A stretch of 64,000 nucleotides of DNA, from contig CM077024.1 of NCBI GenBank assembly GCA_039090855.1, forward strand, positions 69,194,594-69,258,593. The letters run 5' to 3'. Made by a program: the position numbers and the translations under genes. Under the pieces are notes generated by a model. It was not told the origin of the DNA. It did no database searches and saw only the letters and a program-made list of their open reading frames with translations. This document shows positions 32,747 through 44,019 of the stretch, piece by piece (positions within the stretch are counted from its first letter, which is position 1; every line of letters begins with the position of its first letter). The DNA is from Macrothele yani. Lineage: Eukaryota; Arthropoda; Arachnida; Araneae; Macrothelidae.

Positions 32747-33043
32747 GAGTGTGTTGTTTATCTTGTATTGCGTATTCAGCATGTAATCGACCTGGATGGC
32801 ACACATATTAAACCAACTTTGTAATTTCTGAACGATAACTATAAATATTATACCCGTTCTAGCTCGTGTTTTCTTTCACAGCGTCATTCCTCCACCTCGT
32901 GGTGAACAGTTGACTTTGTTTTTTATTTCATAATTCTTGACCGCATGTTCTAATTCGCCTTCCTTCCAAGTTTCACTGCTATATCTGTCACAGTGTTCCC
33001 TCCAGAGATCTGAATAGTGTCACTTTAATTTTATTGCCGGGAT
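32747..33043 (-). repeat. Long terminal inverted repeat, right
   Basis: Mirror of 29743-30030. On the plus strand it encodes the transposase tail again (VLRIQHVIDLDGTHIKPTL, then stop, near 32763-32822). Confidence 0.85.
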
Positions 33044-33947
33044 CTTCCAGAAAAAAGTATTGCTAATAATATTGTATTTACTCCTACAAAAAACCACAGA
33101 GGTTGCTATTTGATATAAAAGGTAGGGCGTGGAACTGTATATTAGTGATTTGAAGGATGGAAAACATTTTCTTGAGATACCTTTTTTATCGCTATAAACA
33201 AAACCACAATTAAACGAACAACATGCTTTATTGCTAATGTGCGGTACGTTACGTGACCAGAGAAAACTCAAATTAGAAGCAAACATTTGCCTCCCCATTC
33301 CAACATCATTACAGTATGTAATCACATGGAAGGGAAATTTTAAATCACGTTAAGTGGGAATACAGCAGCTTTCTTTGTGATCATTCCTCTAAAACACATA
33401 GTTATATCTTTAAAAATGTGTTCTCCGTAAAACTCTTTGATCTCCTTAATCGTAAATAATATTTTCAGAATCATTTCCTTAATCACACCGATGAGGATAC
33501 CAAATGAAGGGGTGCATTTCAATCGCGGCTAGTTTGCGACGTATATCACTTTCAACTAAGAAATGCTCGAGTACGGGATCACTGCCAAATTGCTCGTGCA
33601 TAACAAAGCACGATCTACATCGAATTCAAAATATATAGCTATAAAAATCTGCGTCGCATAAGGCGAAAGCCAGAAATAAATACCTTATCATGCAACATGT
33701 AGAGAAAAATGAACATTTGAATATCTAAGTAAATATCAGGAGACGTGACAAACAACATTTACTTTTTCCTGGGTCCTATTTATTTCCTAAATTTAATTTC
33801 CAGATCTTAAACAAAAAAATGCAGAAACTATATTTTTGTTCCAAAATGTTTAAATCTATAAAACATTTTGTCAAATCTTAAGAGCTTTAAATGCTTCTTC
33901 GCAATGAGGCATAAATTACAACAAATGCGTGAACTGCACAAAGCATA
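33044..33947. other. No recognisable feature
   Basis: AT-rich, no coding or repeat signal seen. Confidence 0.5.
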
Positions 33948-33949
33948 TA

Positions 33950-35175
33950 CACCGTATTATCAAAAGTATTCGGACACCACAATAGTTTGGGACAAATTGC
34001 TTTATTATCGCAATTAGTAGTTAGTCGGTTCACATTTTGCTTGTACGACAGCGACAACACGTCTGGGCATGTCGTCAACCAATTTCCGGTAGGTCTCAAC
34101 ATTAATGGCTTGCCATTCGTCCTGTAAAACTTCTGCCAGAGTGAAGAGCGAAGATGGTCGATAAGGCCGATTTCGTATCCGTCGCTCCAGTTCATCCCAA
34201 AGGCGTTCTATGGGATTAAGATCAGGGCACTGAGCAGGTCAGTGAAACAATTCCACTTCATTTTCAATGAACCAGTCATGCACACGCCGTGCAGTGTGGC
34301 AGGGAGCTCTATCCTGTTGGAAAAGACAACGGTCATTTCCATAATACTGCCACATTATTGGTAGGGCAGAATTATCCAGAACGTCGAGGTACAACATCAG
34401 AGTTCATGGTTTGTGGTATAATAACCAACAAGCTGAGTCCCATCCATGAAAAACAACTCCATATCATCATGGAGCCTCCGCTGAACTTAACATTTGGTAG
34501 AACACAGCCAGAAGAATATCGTTCGCATGGCTGACGCCAAATCCTAACAGATTAGAAGAATGAAAAGCGTAACTGATTACTCCAAAGAACAGCTCTCTAG
34601 TCGTCCAAAGTCCAGGAACAACGGGAGATACACCACTCCAAATGGCGCTTCGCTTTCACGGTAGTGATATGTGGCTTGTGAGCCGCTGTTTTACCATAGT
34701 AACTCAGACTGTGCAACTCTCTGCGGATAGTTATGGTACTAACCGAGCCATTACAAGCATTTCCTAATTTAGCAGCGATGGAAACGGTAGAGGATGAACG
34801 GGATTTCTTAACATTTCTTAACTTTTGCCACATTAAGTCAGTTTTTGCTGCCTTCGTAATGTTTTTTTGGCTGTAGTTGCAGCGTTTTGTTTCCATCACT
34901 TCATGACATCACTTACCGTTGATTTTGGTATGTTTATTTTAGCTACAATGCTTCGTATGGAAACGTTACTCATATGACTGCCTATGACCAGCCCACTCTG
35001 GAACTCGGAAAGTTTACGCCCACGCGGCATATCCGCTTCAAAGTTACTGATGACACGACAGGACATTTCAGTTTTGCATACGTACCTCCCCACTCACATC
35101 ACACTGTCGTGCGCAACCGTTATTTGCACTTGTGCAAATATTTGGAAGTGCCCGAATACTTTTGATAATATAGTG
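33950..35175 (-). mobile_element. Tc1-like DNA transposon, 1226 bp
   Basis: Ends CACCGTATTATCAAAAGTAT (left) and, reversed, CACTATATTATCAAAAGTAT (right), with TA at 33948-33949 and 35176-35177. Confidence 0.9.
34014..35030 (-). pseudogene. Tc1-like transposase, frameshifted
   Basis: ATG at 35028-35030 (MPRGRKLSEFQSGLVIGSHM) leads into a helix-turn-helix (VSIRSIVAKINIPKSTVSDV). A shift near 34897 continues with SIAAKLGNACNGSVSTITIR and KAKRHLEWC. The first catalytic motif is damaged (WTLDD then stop where WSDES is expected), FFMDG survives near 34450, and the end reads PIERLWDELERRIRN with the third E intact, to AKCEPTNY-TAA (34014-34016). Net length equals 339 codons despite internal shifts, so the indels nearly cancel. 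Confidence 0.82.
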
Positions 35176-35177
35176 TA

Positions 35178-37181
35178 CTGTATATCTGCTTCTTAGAAAC
35201 ACACTCTACATTGCGCTAACCAACAAAAATATCTGTGCAGTGGAATATGTCTTGCGCTGAGGGTCTAACAATGTTTTCGAGGTACATACGACCGCTATAT
35301 ACCGACTTGTCCGTACAACGTTGTGCTTTTCTTTGATTGGGTCTATAAAATATCCACAATGTAGTCAGTATCTTATCAGTGATACTCAATCTTATCTTAA
35401 ATGCACAGTGATTTAATTTATCCGGACTGTATCAATCACACAGCTAGAACAGATTGCTAGTCTATAAATTGACTGTGATATATGTAGGATAATTAAAGTA
35501 AACAAAATTCGAGCTCTAAGGAAGTACCATTGTCTACGCAAAACCCTGTGGGTCAGAATTACGGAAAATAAATAAAACAGGAAAAGTAAAAGGCTTGATA
35601 TTTGAGAAAAAGATTTAAGAGACGTAAATACATCGCACGGCATCGTATGCACATCAGACAAATGTTGAAATTAGAAATTAGATTTAAAAAGACGTGCGAC
35701 TGCCGTTCATAGATCTTTTATCAGATGTTTTTGCGTTCTCTGTTAAGCATAGCTCGACTCTAAGTCCTTGCATAGTTAATGTGCCTTTTCAAGGCTCTCC
35801 TACACTACTTCGTCTTCTTTACGCACCACAAAGAAAATACAAGCTTATTATCTTGGAACATATTGTGACAATCCCCCCTTGTTTAATTAATTGGCGAGAG
35901 GCGTGGCGAATTAACGGTAATTGAAACTTGATTGGGGGCTTTAATTAACAGAGAGTTATTATTTAAACACTTCTGAGAGGCGGTATATAAAGACAAGATC
36001 TTCTAGCACTTTGAATTCCAGTGGCGAGTTGCATGTGTTTGGCTCGAGAACAAAGAGCTCATAAACGGAAATGGGAAAAACGGACTTTTTTATATTTTCT
36101 GTAACACCGAAGCGGGCCAAAGCTGACCGGAAATTATAGACATATTACATGAAGTATCCGGTGTAAATTATGCCTGTATCTATTAAATCCCTGTTTTAAT
36201 TGTTATACTGTGCCTCCATTGGTTTATTGATGTACTGTGTAAGCTAACTGGCTAACGAGGTATATTTGCGGATCCAGCGATCGAATCGCAGTACGGAAAT
36301 AATTTGGCATCCTGATATTTGAAGCCCAAAAGTCGTAACAATATATTGCGTTTTTCTCAAGAAAAAGCCCCTTCTTTCTTTCAGTTGCATTGTTGTTTAT
36401 TAGTCATCAGTTTAGTTGTTGGAGAGCTTGTTGTCAGCCTTTAATTTACATCGCGTATGTGACAGATGATCTAATTAAAATCCCAAAGATCTACAGAGAT
36501 TACGCCGTAACCCCAGCCGATACCTCAAAAGTTCATGACATTAGAACTTTCAGACATTCTGAAGTGTAAGTTTTTTGGTCTATCTGGTGAACTGCATTGT
36601 TATGGTGATTGTTTTGCTTTTCAAATAGCTCGCACCTTTTCAGGAATGTCTCTCATAACATCTGGGAGTAAAAATAATATACGAAACCATTATGAAGGTT
36701 TATTTACATTTCTACAATTCCTCCAGAGTTCTATCAAATATGCACAGTTTTGCTTGCTTTTTTCTAACACATTGCTAAGTTCTTCAGCTTACATGCACGA
36801 ACATTGCGGGGTACAATATGTCAGGCACAGAGCACATAATTCAGTGCAACACAGAAAAGCGTAAAAGTGCCCGTCTCCGTAGCCGAAAAACACTAAAATA
36901 TGCTAAAAAACCTGAATTGTTTTTTCTCTTGGAAGAACATTTTAGATTGGGAAATTTTTCTTTGTACAAGAATGTATTTCTTACTGTACAAAAATTCTGC
37001 TTCCTGAAATTTTGTAAATTATGTTTGCATATTTTTGTACATTTTCATTTGTACGTTTCTTACGAACATACTTTTTGAGACTACATAGAAATGAAATTGT
37101 CTTTCTTGTTAGCAGTATTTTTTTTTCTACATTTAACGTTTTCGCCCAAAGTTTCGGATGAACAAAGTGCGTCTCTGTAAA
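35178..37181. other. About 2 kb without a recognisable gene
   Basis: AT-rich. It holds one dispersed repeat copy (35553-35626). The plus frames at 36535-36864 and 36818-37078 show no motif. Confidence 0.5.
35553..35626 (+). repeat. Dispersed ~73-bp repeat, copy 1
   Basis: CAGAATTACGGAAAATAAAT and TTGATATTTGAGAAAAA recur at 59455-59527. Neighbouring sequence is unrelated. Confidence 0.75.
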
Positions 37182-37183
37182 TA

Positions 37184-38354
37184 CACTGAAATGCCACAGA
37201 ATTAGAAATACGAGCCTAGCAAAGCGTTGGGCCTCCTCTTAACTTAATTACGGAGGCCATACGTCAAGACATGAACTCCACGCGCTTACGGAAATGTTTG
37301 TCATGCCTCCATAAAGTTATTCATAATTCTTTATATAGCCGATGTGCCAAGTGGCCATACAGCCCGTTCGACTATATCCCAAATTTGTTCAGAGGAGTTT
37401 AAATTCGGGCTCATTGGCCACCGAAGCATTTAAAATTTACTACAATGCTCCAGTAACCATGTACTCATCAGGTGGGACCTGTGGAAAGGACAATTTTCTT
37501 TCTCGAATACGCCATTGCCACTGGAATGCATGCCAGACATAAAGGGGTGTAAATGGTCTGCTGCATGTCCAAATATTTCGGGACAATCAAAGCCGACTGT
37601 GCACGTACCAAACGTCATAAAGCATTTATCCTAAGACATCTCAGCCTGAACCTCCACAAGCCTGTACTGTTCCAACTTGAGATGAAGGTCCCATGACATT
37701 ACGGGTTTGACACCAGATCCGCACTGTTCAATCGGCTCGATGCAGTTTACATCTGGCTTCATCAATCCAGTCTGTCCGCTTCCAGTCCTCTGTGGTTCAT
37801 TGTCGGTGTGCTTTTGCCCAGGCAGACAAGGCGTTGAGCCCGTTGCTGTGCCATTAACAATGGGACTCTTGTAGGCCGGTGGCTCAAGAAATCTAGATCT
37901 TTAAGAGTATGTTGCGCTCTCCTCGCACTGACATCGTGACTTTATTAACGGATGAAACCCGTGGTATTGTCTTGCTTCTATCAGGTCGAAAAATGCGGCG
38001 CATGCAGGGTACACAACGAATTGTCAAGGCTGGTATTCCTCTGCATTTCATTCGGGAATTTGTTTTTTAGAAGAATTTTCGTATTCCAGAAACGCTTTGG
38101 ATACTGTAGCAGGGAAAGACCCAAGTGTGATCACGACTTCCGAGATGGAGTGACCCATTCTGTGGGGACCGGCAGTCTGCCCTCTGTCAAAAGCATCCAA
38201 ATCACGCGTATTATCTATCACACCTGTAATCCATCACTATTCCGGAAGCTGTGGGCGATGACCCCAGTTTCGGCTGAACATAATGCGGGAGTAGCAGCCA
38301 AGTATTTGCATAACTTCTGCTGTCTCTAATAAACTGGCAACTCGGTATATTGCA
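37184..38354 (-). mobile_element. Tc1-like element, decayed
   Basis: Left end TA-CACTGAAATGCCACAGAATT (TA at 37182-37183). The right end is unclear: near 38320-38354 an inverted match can be made only by removing about 15 bp. The coding remnants fill the interval. Confidence 0.6.
37230..38300 (-). pseudogene. Tc1-like transposase remnants
   Basis: N-terminal region (~38220-38100): FDRGQTAGPHRMGHSISEVV, then TLGSFPATVSKAFLEYEN, a helix-turn-helix. Middle pieces match typical Tc1 blocks (LDWMKPDVNCIEPI-like region; CPEIFGHAADHLHPF). The C-terminus near 37350-37400 reads FRWPMSPDLN-like then SEQIWDIVERAVWPLGTSAI in shifted frames. Many stops and shifts. The third catalytic E seems retained (SEQIWD). 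Confidence 0.72.
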
Positions 38355-39005
38355 AATTATCTAAATATCTGAAAATAATATTTTACAAGGCAGAATTCTT
38401 ATATTTCTTTCAAAAGACAAATTTGTTTTCTCCGCAGAGAAGCAGTTGTGTTCAAAGCGTGCTACCAGAAATATGTTCATTTCTACACGTGAGACAGTAC
38501 AGGAAATGAGGTTGATCGAAAACTGAAAAGAAGGTAGATCCAACTTATGAAGACGTTGTGGCTTTTGAGATGTCTACTGAATGATATTTTCTTTTCCGTT
38601 GACATTTTTGACAACCCTCGAGAATAATCCAAACATATTTGATTTTTGTTTTCAGAAGAGAGAAATTTGTCTCATTACAAACCCGATATTCACCATTTCG
38701 TTTCAGTTCGTTCTCAATAAGTATATTGTACAAACTAAATAAACTAGGTCTTACAATATACTTATCAAATTCCAGACTAAAGTCAAACTTAATTTTTTTT
38801 TTTTTTAGAGAGATGGAAGGATGACCTGAACTTGATACCAAAACCTAAAATCCTTTGTAGATGAGGATTATCAATAAAATCTAAATTGCCTGTGATAATG
38901 TGATTATGAAATTTATCGTAATATATATTAATAGAACCTTGGTATTTACTACAATTACATCTAAAGTTAGCTACATTAGTGAAAGAGAAATGTGATTTGC
39001 AATTG
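38355..39005. other. No recognisable feature
   Basis: AT-rich; a T13 run at 38790-38806 and a 98-codon minus frame (38545-38841) without motifs. Confidence 0.45.
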
Positions 39006-39195
39006 GAGGTTTAACGACCACCGTGAGCAACTCAACGGGCTATAAGCAGTCAGCCGTCCCTAATTTAGGGTCACTGGTTCCAGGAGTCTCCTAAGACAAA
39101 CACAACATCCATGCCTCACCAGGATTCGAACCCGGACCCCTTTCGAACGAATGATCAGAGGCCATCGCTTAGACCACTGTGCTACCGGGGCGGCA
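39006..39195 (-). mobile_element. SINE (family A)
   Basis: Minus-strand copy close to the consensus: GGAGGTTTAACGACCACCGT tail, B box GGATTCGAACCCGGAC (reversed), A box near 39170-39185. Confidence 0.85.
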
Positions 39196-39566
39196 CGATT
39201 TGTTATTCTTGACAGTAGAACCTAGAGTTTTAACATACTTGAAACTTACTACTGTTTAGTGGTTAGAAACAGGGAAGCTGCCAGCTCTATCATAGAGAAA
39301 TTTTCTAATATTGAGAGAATGATGACTTTTTTTAAGAAATCTAATAGCAATGTAATTTTTGGAAACTGGCTTCGAGGAGATTTTATCTTTGAGAATATAT
39401 TTTAGCACATCTGACACAAGAGTAAACATATGAGCATATATACATTACTAGCATGAGAATTCCAAGTTTAAAAAAAAAATTTAGCACGGAGTGCTTAAAC
39501 GTTTTAAGAAGCGAGACTGTATTTTTAACAATATTATGGCTATTTTTGAACTCAAGAACAGTCTGA

Positions 39567-39781
39567 GTCTGGCGCAGTGGTCTCAGGCGCTGGCCTCTGA
39601 TCATTCATCCGTAAGGGGTCCGGGTTTGAATCCCGGTCAGGCATGGATGTTGTGTTTGTCTTACGGCACTGGCTCTCTCCCTTCCCTGGAACCAGTGACC
39701 CTAAATTAGGGACGGGCGACTGCTTATAGCCCATTGAGTTGCTCACGGTGGTCGTTAAACCTCCAATAAAAAAAAAGAAAG
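39567..39781 (+). mobile_element. SINE (family A), best-preserved copy with target duplication
   Basis: The tRNA-derived head has an A box (GCAGTGGTCTCAGGCGCTGG) and B box (GGGTTTGAATCCCGG). The body contains CACTGGCTCTCTCCCTTCCC and a TCCCTAATTTAGGG-type palindromic stretch, and the tail is GTCGTTAAACCTCCAAT-A9. Target duplication TCAAGAACAGTCTGA occurs at 39552-39566 and 39782-39796. SINEs are copied by LINE machinery; an A-rich tail plus a 15-bp duplication is the usual signature. Confidence 0.92.
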
Positions 39782-40000
39782 TCAAGAACAGTCTGAATTA
39801 AATCATTTAAATTTACTTTACGGCAGGACCTAACTAGCCTCTTCCCTCTATTGCCTCTGCTAAACGCCTGGTGGGGAAACGAAGAGAAAAGTTCTCTTGT
39901 TGCCGAGTAGAATTCAGCGCATATGGGTATAAGGCCTGCTGCTTAAGGATTTCGATTGATTCGGTAGCAAGCCTGTCTTCCTGATTTGGAATAATGTGCA

Positions 40001-40051
40001 TATATATATATATATATATACGCATACTATATATATCTATATATATATAAG
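40001..40051 (+). repeat. (TA)n simple repeat
   Basis: TATATA runs bordering the giant inverted repeat; a similar run lies on its other side at 41960-41990. Confidence 0.85.
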
Positions 40052-40061
40052 GAAGCTCATC

Positions 40062-41838
40062 TCCCTATATATAGTATACGAATGAAGTACCAAACACAAA
40101 TTCTCTCCAAACTATTGAAATTTCATAATGAGTCATACTAATTGTGAATTTAATGAAAATGAGCTTAACTGAAAAAACAGTAAGAACATTTTGCTGAGAA
40201 TAAAATTAAGTAATACAAAAACTCTGAATGTAAGCCCAATTAACGATGGAAATGCGTTGATCCGTCCCAATAGGCTGATGTGCACCGTTCTTATCAGGGG
40301 GATACTAGTGCACGGGTGACCTTTCGAATAGAACAAAAATCTGTGAATAACTATGGTCGCTCGATTATCCCCTAGGTCACCAAGCCAATAAAAGAGGTAA
40401 AACAAACTTGTAGAATAACAAGTCACCTCCTACAAGGAAGTCCAATGGAATTGTACAACATTAAACAAGCAATAATATATCGCCAAACATGATATAGGAT
40501 ATAAAAGAAACTTATAAAGTATTAACTCACCTTCGATATGAAATTCCTAGGAATCACAGAGCAACCCTGCAAGCATTAACTTGCATTCAACTGGAAGACC
40601 TTGGTATGAAGACAAAATTGGAACCAACACTACATCGGACTCAAAAATCTGAATAGAAACAGTAAAGCTATAGAGTGAGTAGGTGTTGCCATGTGGGTTA
40701 GAGAAATCTTCAGCAACTCGCGACCCATCGAGTTTTACTTTGGAAGAAGAAGTAAGTTAACTTTGTGGGGTCATATGTTAGCTATGTGTGTCCAATTAAA
40801 TTTTTCATGGAGCGTAAAAAAATATATATATTTGTACACTTTTTAAAAGCTGATTGAACAAATGACGAATAAAAGGCTGTGGATAACCATTTTCCCTAAG
40901 GATGATTAGCATTTTTTTTTGGTTACTGTACAACTAGCTCTGAACTAACAAGTAGCTCGCAACCCCAGTAGCGCAGTGGTCTAAGCGATGGCTTCTGACT
41001 GTTCGTCCGTGATGGATCCGGGTTCGAATCCTGGTGAGGCATGGATGCTGTGTTTGTCTTGCGGCACTGGCTCTCTCCTTTCCCTGGGACGGGCGACTGC
41101 TTGTAGCCCATTGCGTTCGTCACGGCGGTCGTTAAACCTCCAATCAAAAAAAACGAGCTCTAATCTTCTTCGAAAGTACAACTCGATGGGTCGCAAGTTG
41201 CTGAAGATTTCTGTAACCTATCGCAACACCTACTCTGTAGCTTTACTGTTTCTATTCAGAATTTTGAGTCGAATGTATTGTTGGTTCCTATTTTGTCTTC
41301 ATGCCATGGTCTTCCAGTTGAATGCAAGTTAATGCCTGCAGGGTTGCTCTGTGATTCCTAGAAATTTCATATCGAAGGTGAGTTAATACTTTATAAGTTT
41401 CTTTTATCTCCTATATCATGTTTGGCGATATATTATTGCTTGTTTAATGTTGTACAGTTCCATTGGACTTCCTTGTAGGAGGTGACTTGTTATTCTACAA
41501 GTTTGTTTTACCTCTTTTATTGGCTTGGTGACCTAGGTGATACTTGAGCGACCTTAGTTACTCACACGATTTTGCTTGATTCGAAAGGTCACCCATGCAC
41601 TAGTATCCCCCTGATGATAATGATGATTGGGATAGGTCAGCGCACTTCCATCGTTAATTGGGCTTATATTTAGAGTTTTTGTATTACTTAATTTTATTCT
41701 CACAAAATGTTCTTACTGTTTTTCAGTTCTTAAGTTCATTTTCATTAAATTAACAATTAGTGTGGCTCATTATGAAATTTCAATAGTTTGGACAGAATTT
41801 GTATTTGGTACTTCATTCGTATTCTATACATGTATAAT
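40062..41838. repeat. Giant inverted repeat, arms ~680 bp
   Basis: Left arm 40062-40750 and right arm 41162-41838 are reverse complements along almost their whole length. Matching blocks include AATTTCATAATGAG / CTCATTATGAAATT, GGGGGATACTAGTGCA / TGCACTAGTATCCCCC, GGCGATATATTATTGCTTGT (right) with its complement (left), and CGATATGAAATTCCTAG / CTAGAAATTTCATATCG. Differences are scattered substitutions and short indels. The spacer (40751-41161) holds a SINE. No transposase or long frame is present. It could be a fold-back element, a palindromic duplication, or a hairpin-RNA locus. Confidence 0.9.
40962..41150 (+). mobile_element. SINE (family A) in the inverted-repeat spacer
   Basis: Plus-strand copy with A box (GCAGTGGTCTAAGCGATGG), B box (GGGTTCGAATCCTGG) and a GTTAAACCTCCAATC-A8 tail. 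It lacks the middle ~20 bp found in the 39567 copy. Confidence 0.88.
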
Positions 41839-41959
41839 TAAATTGCTATTATGTCAAGCTGCATTACGCGGACATATGGAGATCTTTTATTTTTGAGTTT
41901 CAATTTTCGATTTTTAACTTTCAATTCTTTGATATTGCTTATTAATGTTTTTGAAAGTA

Positions 41960-41992
41960 TATACAGTATATATATATATACACACACACATA
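41960..41992 (+). repeat. TA/CA simple repeat
   Basis: TATATATA followed by CACACACACA just left of a Tc1-like end. Confidence 0.85.
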
Positions 41993-42140
41993 CACTATAT
42001 TGACAAAAGTCCCCGGACACCCCTTCAATAGCAAATGAACGTATCTACTGCGCTGTCAAGATGCACGATGCAACTACAAACGGTACAAAAACAAGCCTGC
42101 AGCTGACCGCAATCATATCGCACTGTGAGGTTGAGTGAAA

Positions 42141-42355
42141 ATGTCGCTGCAGGAGAGAACTTACTTTCAGAAAGGAAAGATTGTTGGGTGTTATATTAGT
42201 GGGTTGTCCATAAAAGAAACAGAGAGGCGTTTAAAGATACCCAAGTGAAGTGTTTCGGATGTACTGAATAAGTGGAAGACACATGGTGTGCCTGAAGCAG
42301 CAAAGCTTACTGGCAGACAAAAGAAAATCAGTGATAGAAGACGTAGAAGCCTCAG
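42141..42355 (+). pseudogene. Tc1-like transposase, 5' part
   Basis: ATG at 42141: MSLQERTYFQKGKIVGCYIS, helix-turn-helix GLSIKETERRLKIP, one TGA (42246-42248), then SVSDVLNKWKTHGVPEAAKL. The frame is cut at RRRRSL by the LINE and resumes as RRVVIDNQR at 50270. Confidence 0.85.
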
Positions 42356-42565
42356 CGGTCACGTTCGTGTGAGTTCCGTATATATTGGTTTGTGTTGTGT
42401 GATATCAAGTGTTTCTTCCCCACCTGTTTGTCGTCGTCGATTTGTGAAAGTCTGGTGATTATTTTATGTTTACTCCGGAGCGTGTGAGTTCTTTTCTTTT
42501 GCTATTATCAGTTTGTTTACGTTCGACCTAGCCGGTCGGCGGTGCACACTTCATCAAAATTGCAA

Positions 42566-44019
42566 ATGGCAACTTCCGGCGGAGAGGGGCGGAGCCCAGC
42601 CTCGCTTCCTGTGACTCATCATCATCATCATCATCATCATTTTCGTCTTTGACTGATGCCAGCGTCCCTGCGCTGTCTTACCTAGCTAGCACTGATGCAC
42701 TACCCTCTCCGAGTGGTGCTTTCGGTAGCCTTTCGGGTGTCAATCCGATGACTTCCCCAGCTACGTCAAACCTTTCAGCTTCTGCTCCAGTTGATGAAGC
42801 CATGGATATTACTGGTGGTGAAGCCTCTTCCAGTTCTTCTGTGGCCGTTAAGTCGTCTGCCACGTATTCTAAGGTTGCAGCGTCTTCTACTCCTCGACAG
42901 CTTTCCAAGGATCTGTATGCAATCACTCAAGCTTTGCACACTTATATTTATCGTGCTGGAAACAACATTCTTCTTGAAATTCTAGCAGGTTCGCCAGCCG
43001 CGACTGCTTTCTTTGAAAACCTGGCTAAGGGAGTTAGTTTTGAGGCTCTCCCAGATACACCGAAGCGGATCTATGCCGATGCCCTTCAATGCCTGTTTCC
43101 CCCAGAAGCCATTTCGCATATGATCCGGCGGGGCCGGACGGTTGTCGTTTATCTTGCTAATGTTGAATACGCAAAGTCTGTCCTGACGACAGGCCTAACC
43201 ATAGGAGATCGCCAACTTACTCCAGAAACAGTGGCCCAACGACCAGTAAATGTTTCCTTTTACCCTGTACCGCCAGAAGTGACTGACGTCATGTTATATG
43301 CTGTGCTTTCATCTCTGGGGCGAGTCGTTGGAGGGATTCAAACACACTTAGCTGCAAAGAACGACCCGATGCATGATACCATCCGTGGAGCCCGTCGAGT
43401 TGCACGTGTCGTTTTTCCTTCTCAAGAAGCTATTGCTCAGCTCCCAACTCACCTCACAGTTAAGTGTGATGGTCAGACTCGCCAAATTGATCTATTGACT
43501 GAATTCCATTGCAGTCAGTGCAAGGAAGTTGGACATTTCTACAAAGAGTGTCCTATTGCACGGCCATCAAGTGGTTCTTCTGCACCACGAATGGATACTC
43601 ACTACACCCCTGTTGGTGCCTGATCACTATCTTCGGCACCTGCTGATCCTCTTCACATGGAGATCTCTCCTAAGTCGACTGCCTTACCACCTCCTGCTTC
43701 TGTAGAGCATTATCCTGAATTACCACCGACATCGCCTTTCCTTGCTCCTGCACCATCTGGCGACAATACTGATGCTGATGGAGGGGTGTTGTCTGATACT
43801 GAAACTTCCAATACGGACACCGACACCGTTTACCAGAGCGTCAGTGACCACAGCTTAAGTGATGGGTCGGACGCGACCTCTCGGTCCCGCACTGACAAAA
43901 ACGCCAAAGGCCCCTCACGGTTCCTCCAAGAGACCACTTGCGTAAGGTGCTCACTCCACCCTCTGATTTGGCGCTTTCACGGTGACGACCTTCAACTGTC
44001 GTGGATTTGCGACCCCTGA
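42566..44019 (+). pseudogene. Tx1/L1-like ORF1, single zinc knuckle
   Basis: The main frame runs 42649-43623. The best ATG (42566, MATSGGEGRSPASLP) is in another frame and crosses the (CAT)n run at 42618-42640. A length change in that microsatellite probably moved the start out of frame. The protein is Ser/Ala-rich at first, then has an RNA-binding-like middle (VNVSFYPVPPEVTDVMLYAV) and a knuckle CSQCKEVGHFYKEC (~43510-43553). A TGA at 43621-43623 is followed by the same frame (MEISPKSTALPPPASVEHYP) to 44019, where it overlaps ORF2. Confidence 0.78.
42618..42640 (+). repeat. (CAT)n microsatellite at the ORF1 start
   Basis: Eight CAT repeats; see ORF1. Confidence 0.9.

Larger units (their letters stand above)
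29743..33043 (-). mobile_element. DNA transposon with ~290-bp terminal inverted repeats, interrupted
   Basis: Left repeat 29743-30030 and right repeat 32747-33043 are reverse complements at high identity: TTACAAAGTTGG and TTAGAACATACTGTCAAGAA correspond to TTACAAAGTTGG and TTAGAACATGCGGTCAAGAA on the other strand. Between them is a mariner-type DDxD transposase, and a complete Tc1-like element sits at 31127-32685. Without it the element is about 1.74 kb. Outermost bases are approximate. Confidence 0.82.

Noticed and set aside
36535..37078. Two overlapping plus frames as a host gene
   Set aside because: No motif, no splice-site pattern I would trust, AT-rich filler composition.
39567..39640. 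Functional tRNA gene
   Set aside because: The A and B boxes belong to a SINE head: same body and A-tail as ten other copies and a 15-bp target duplication.
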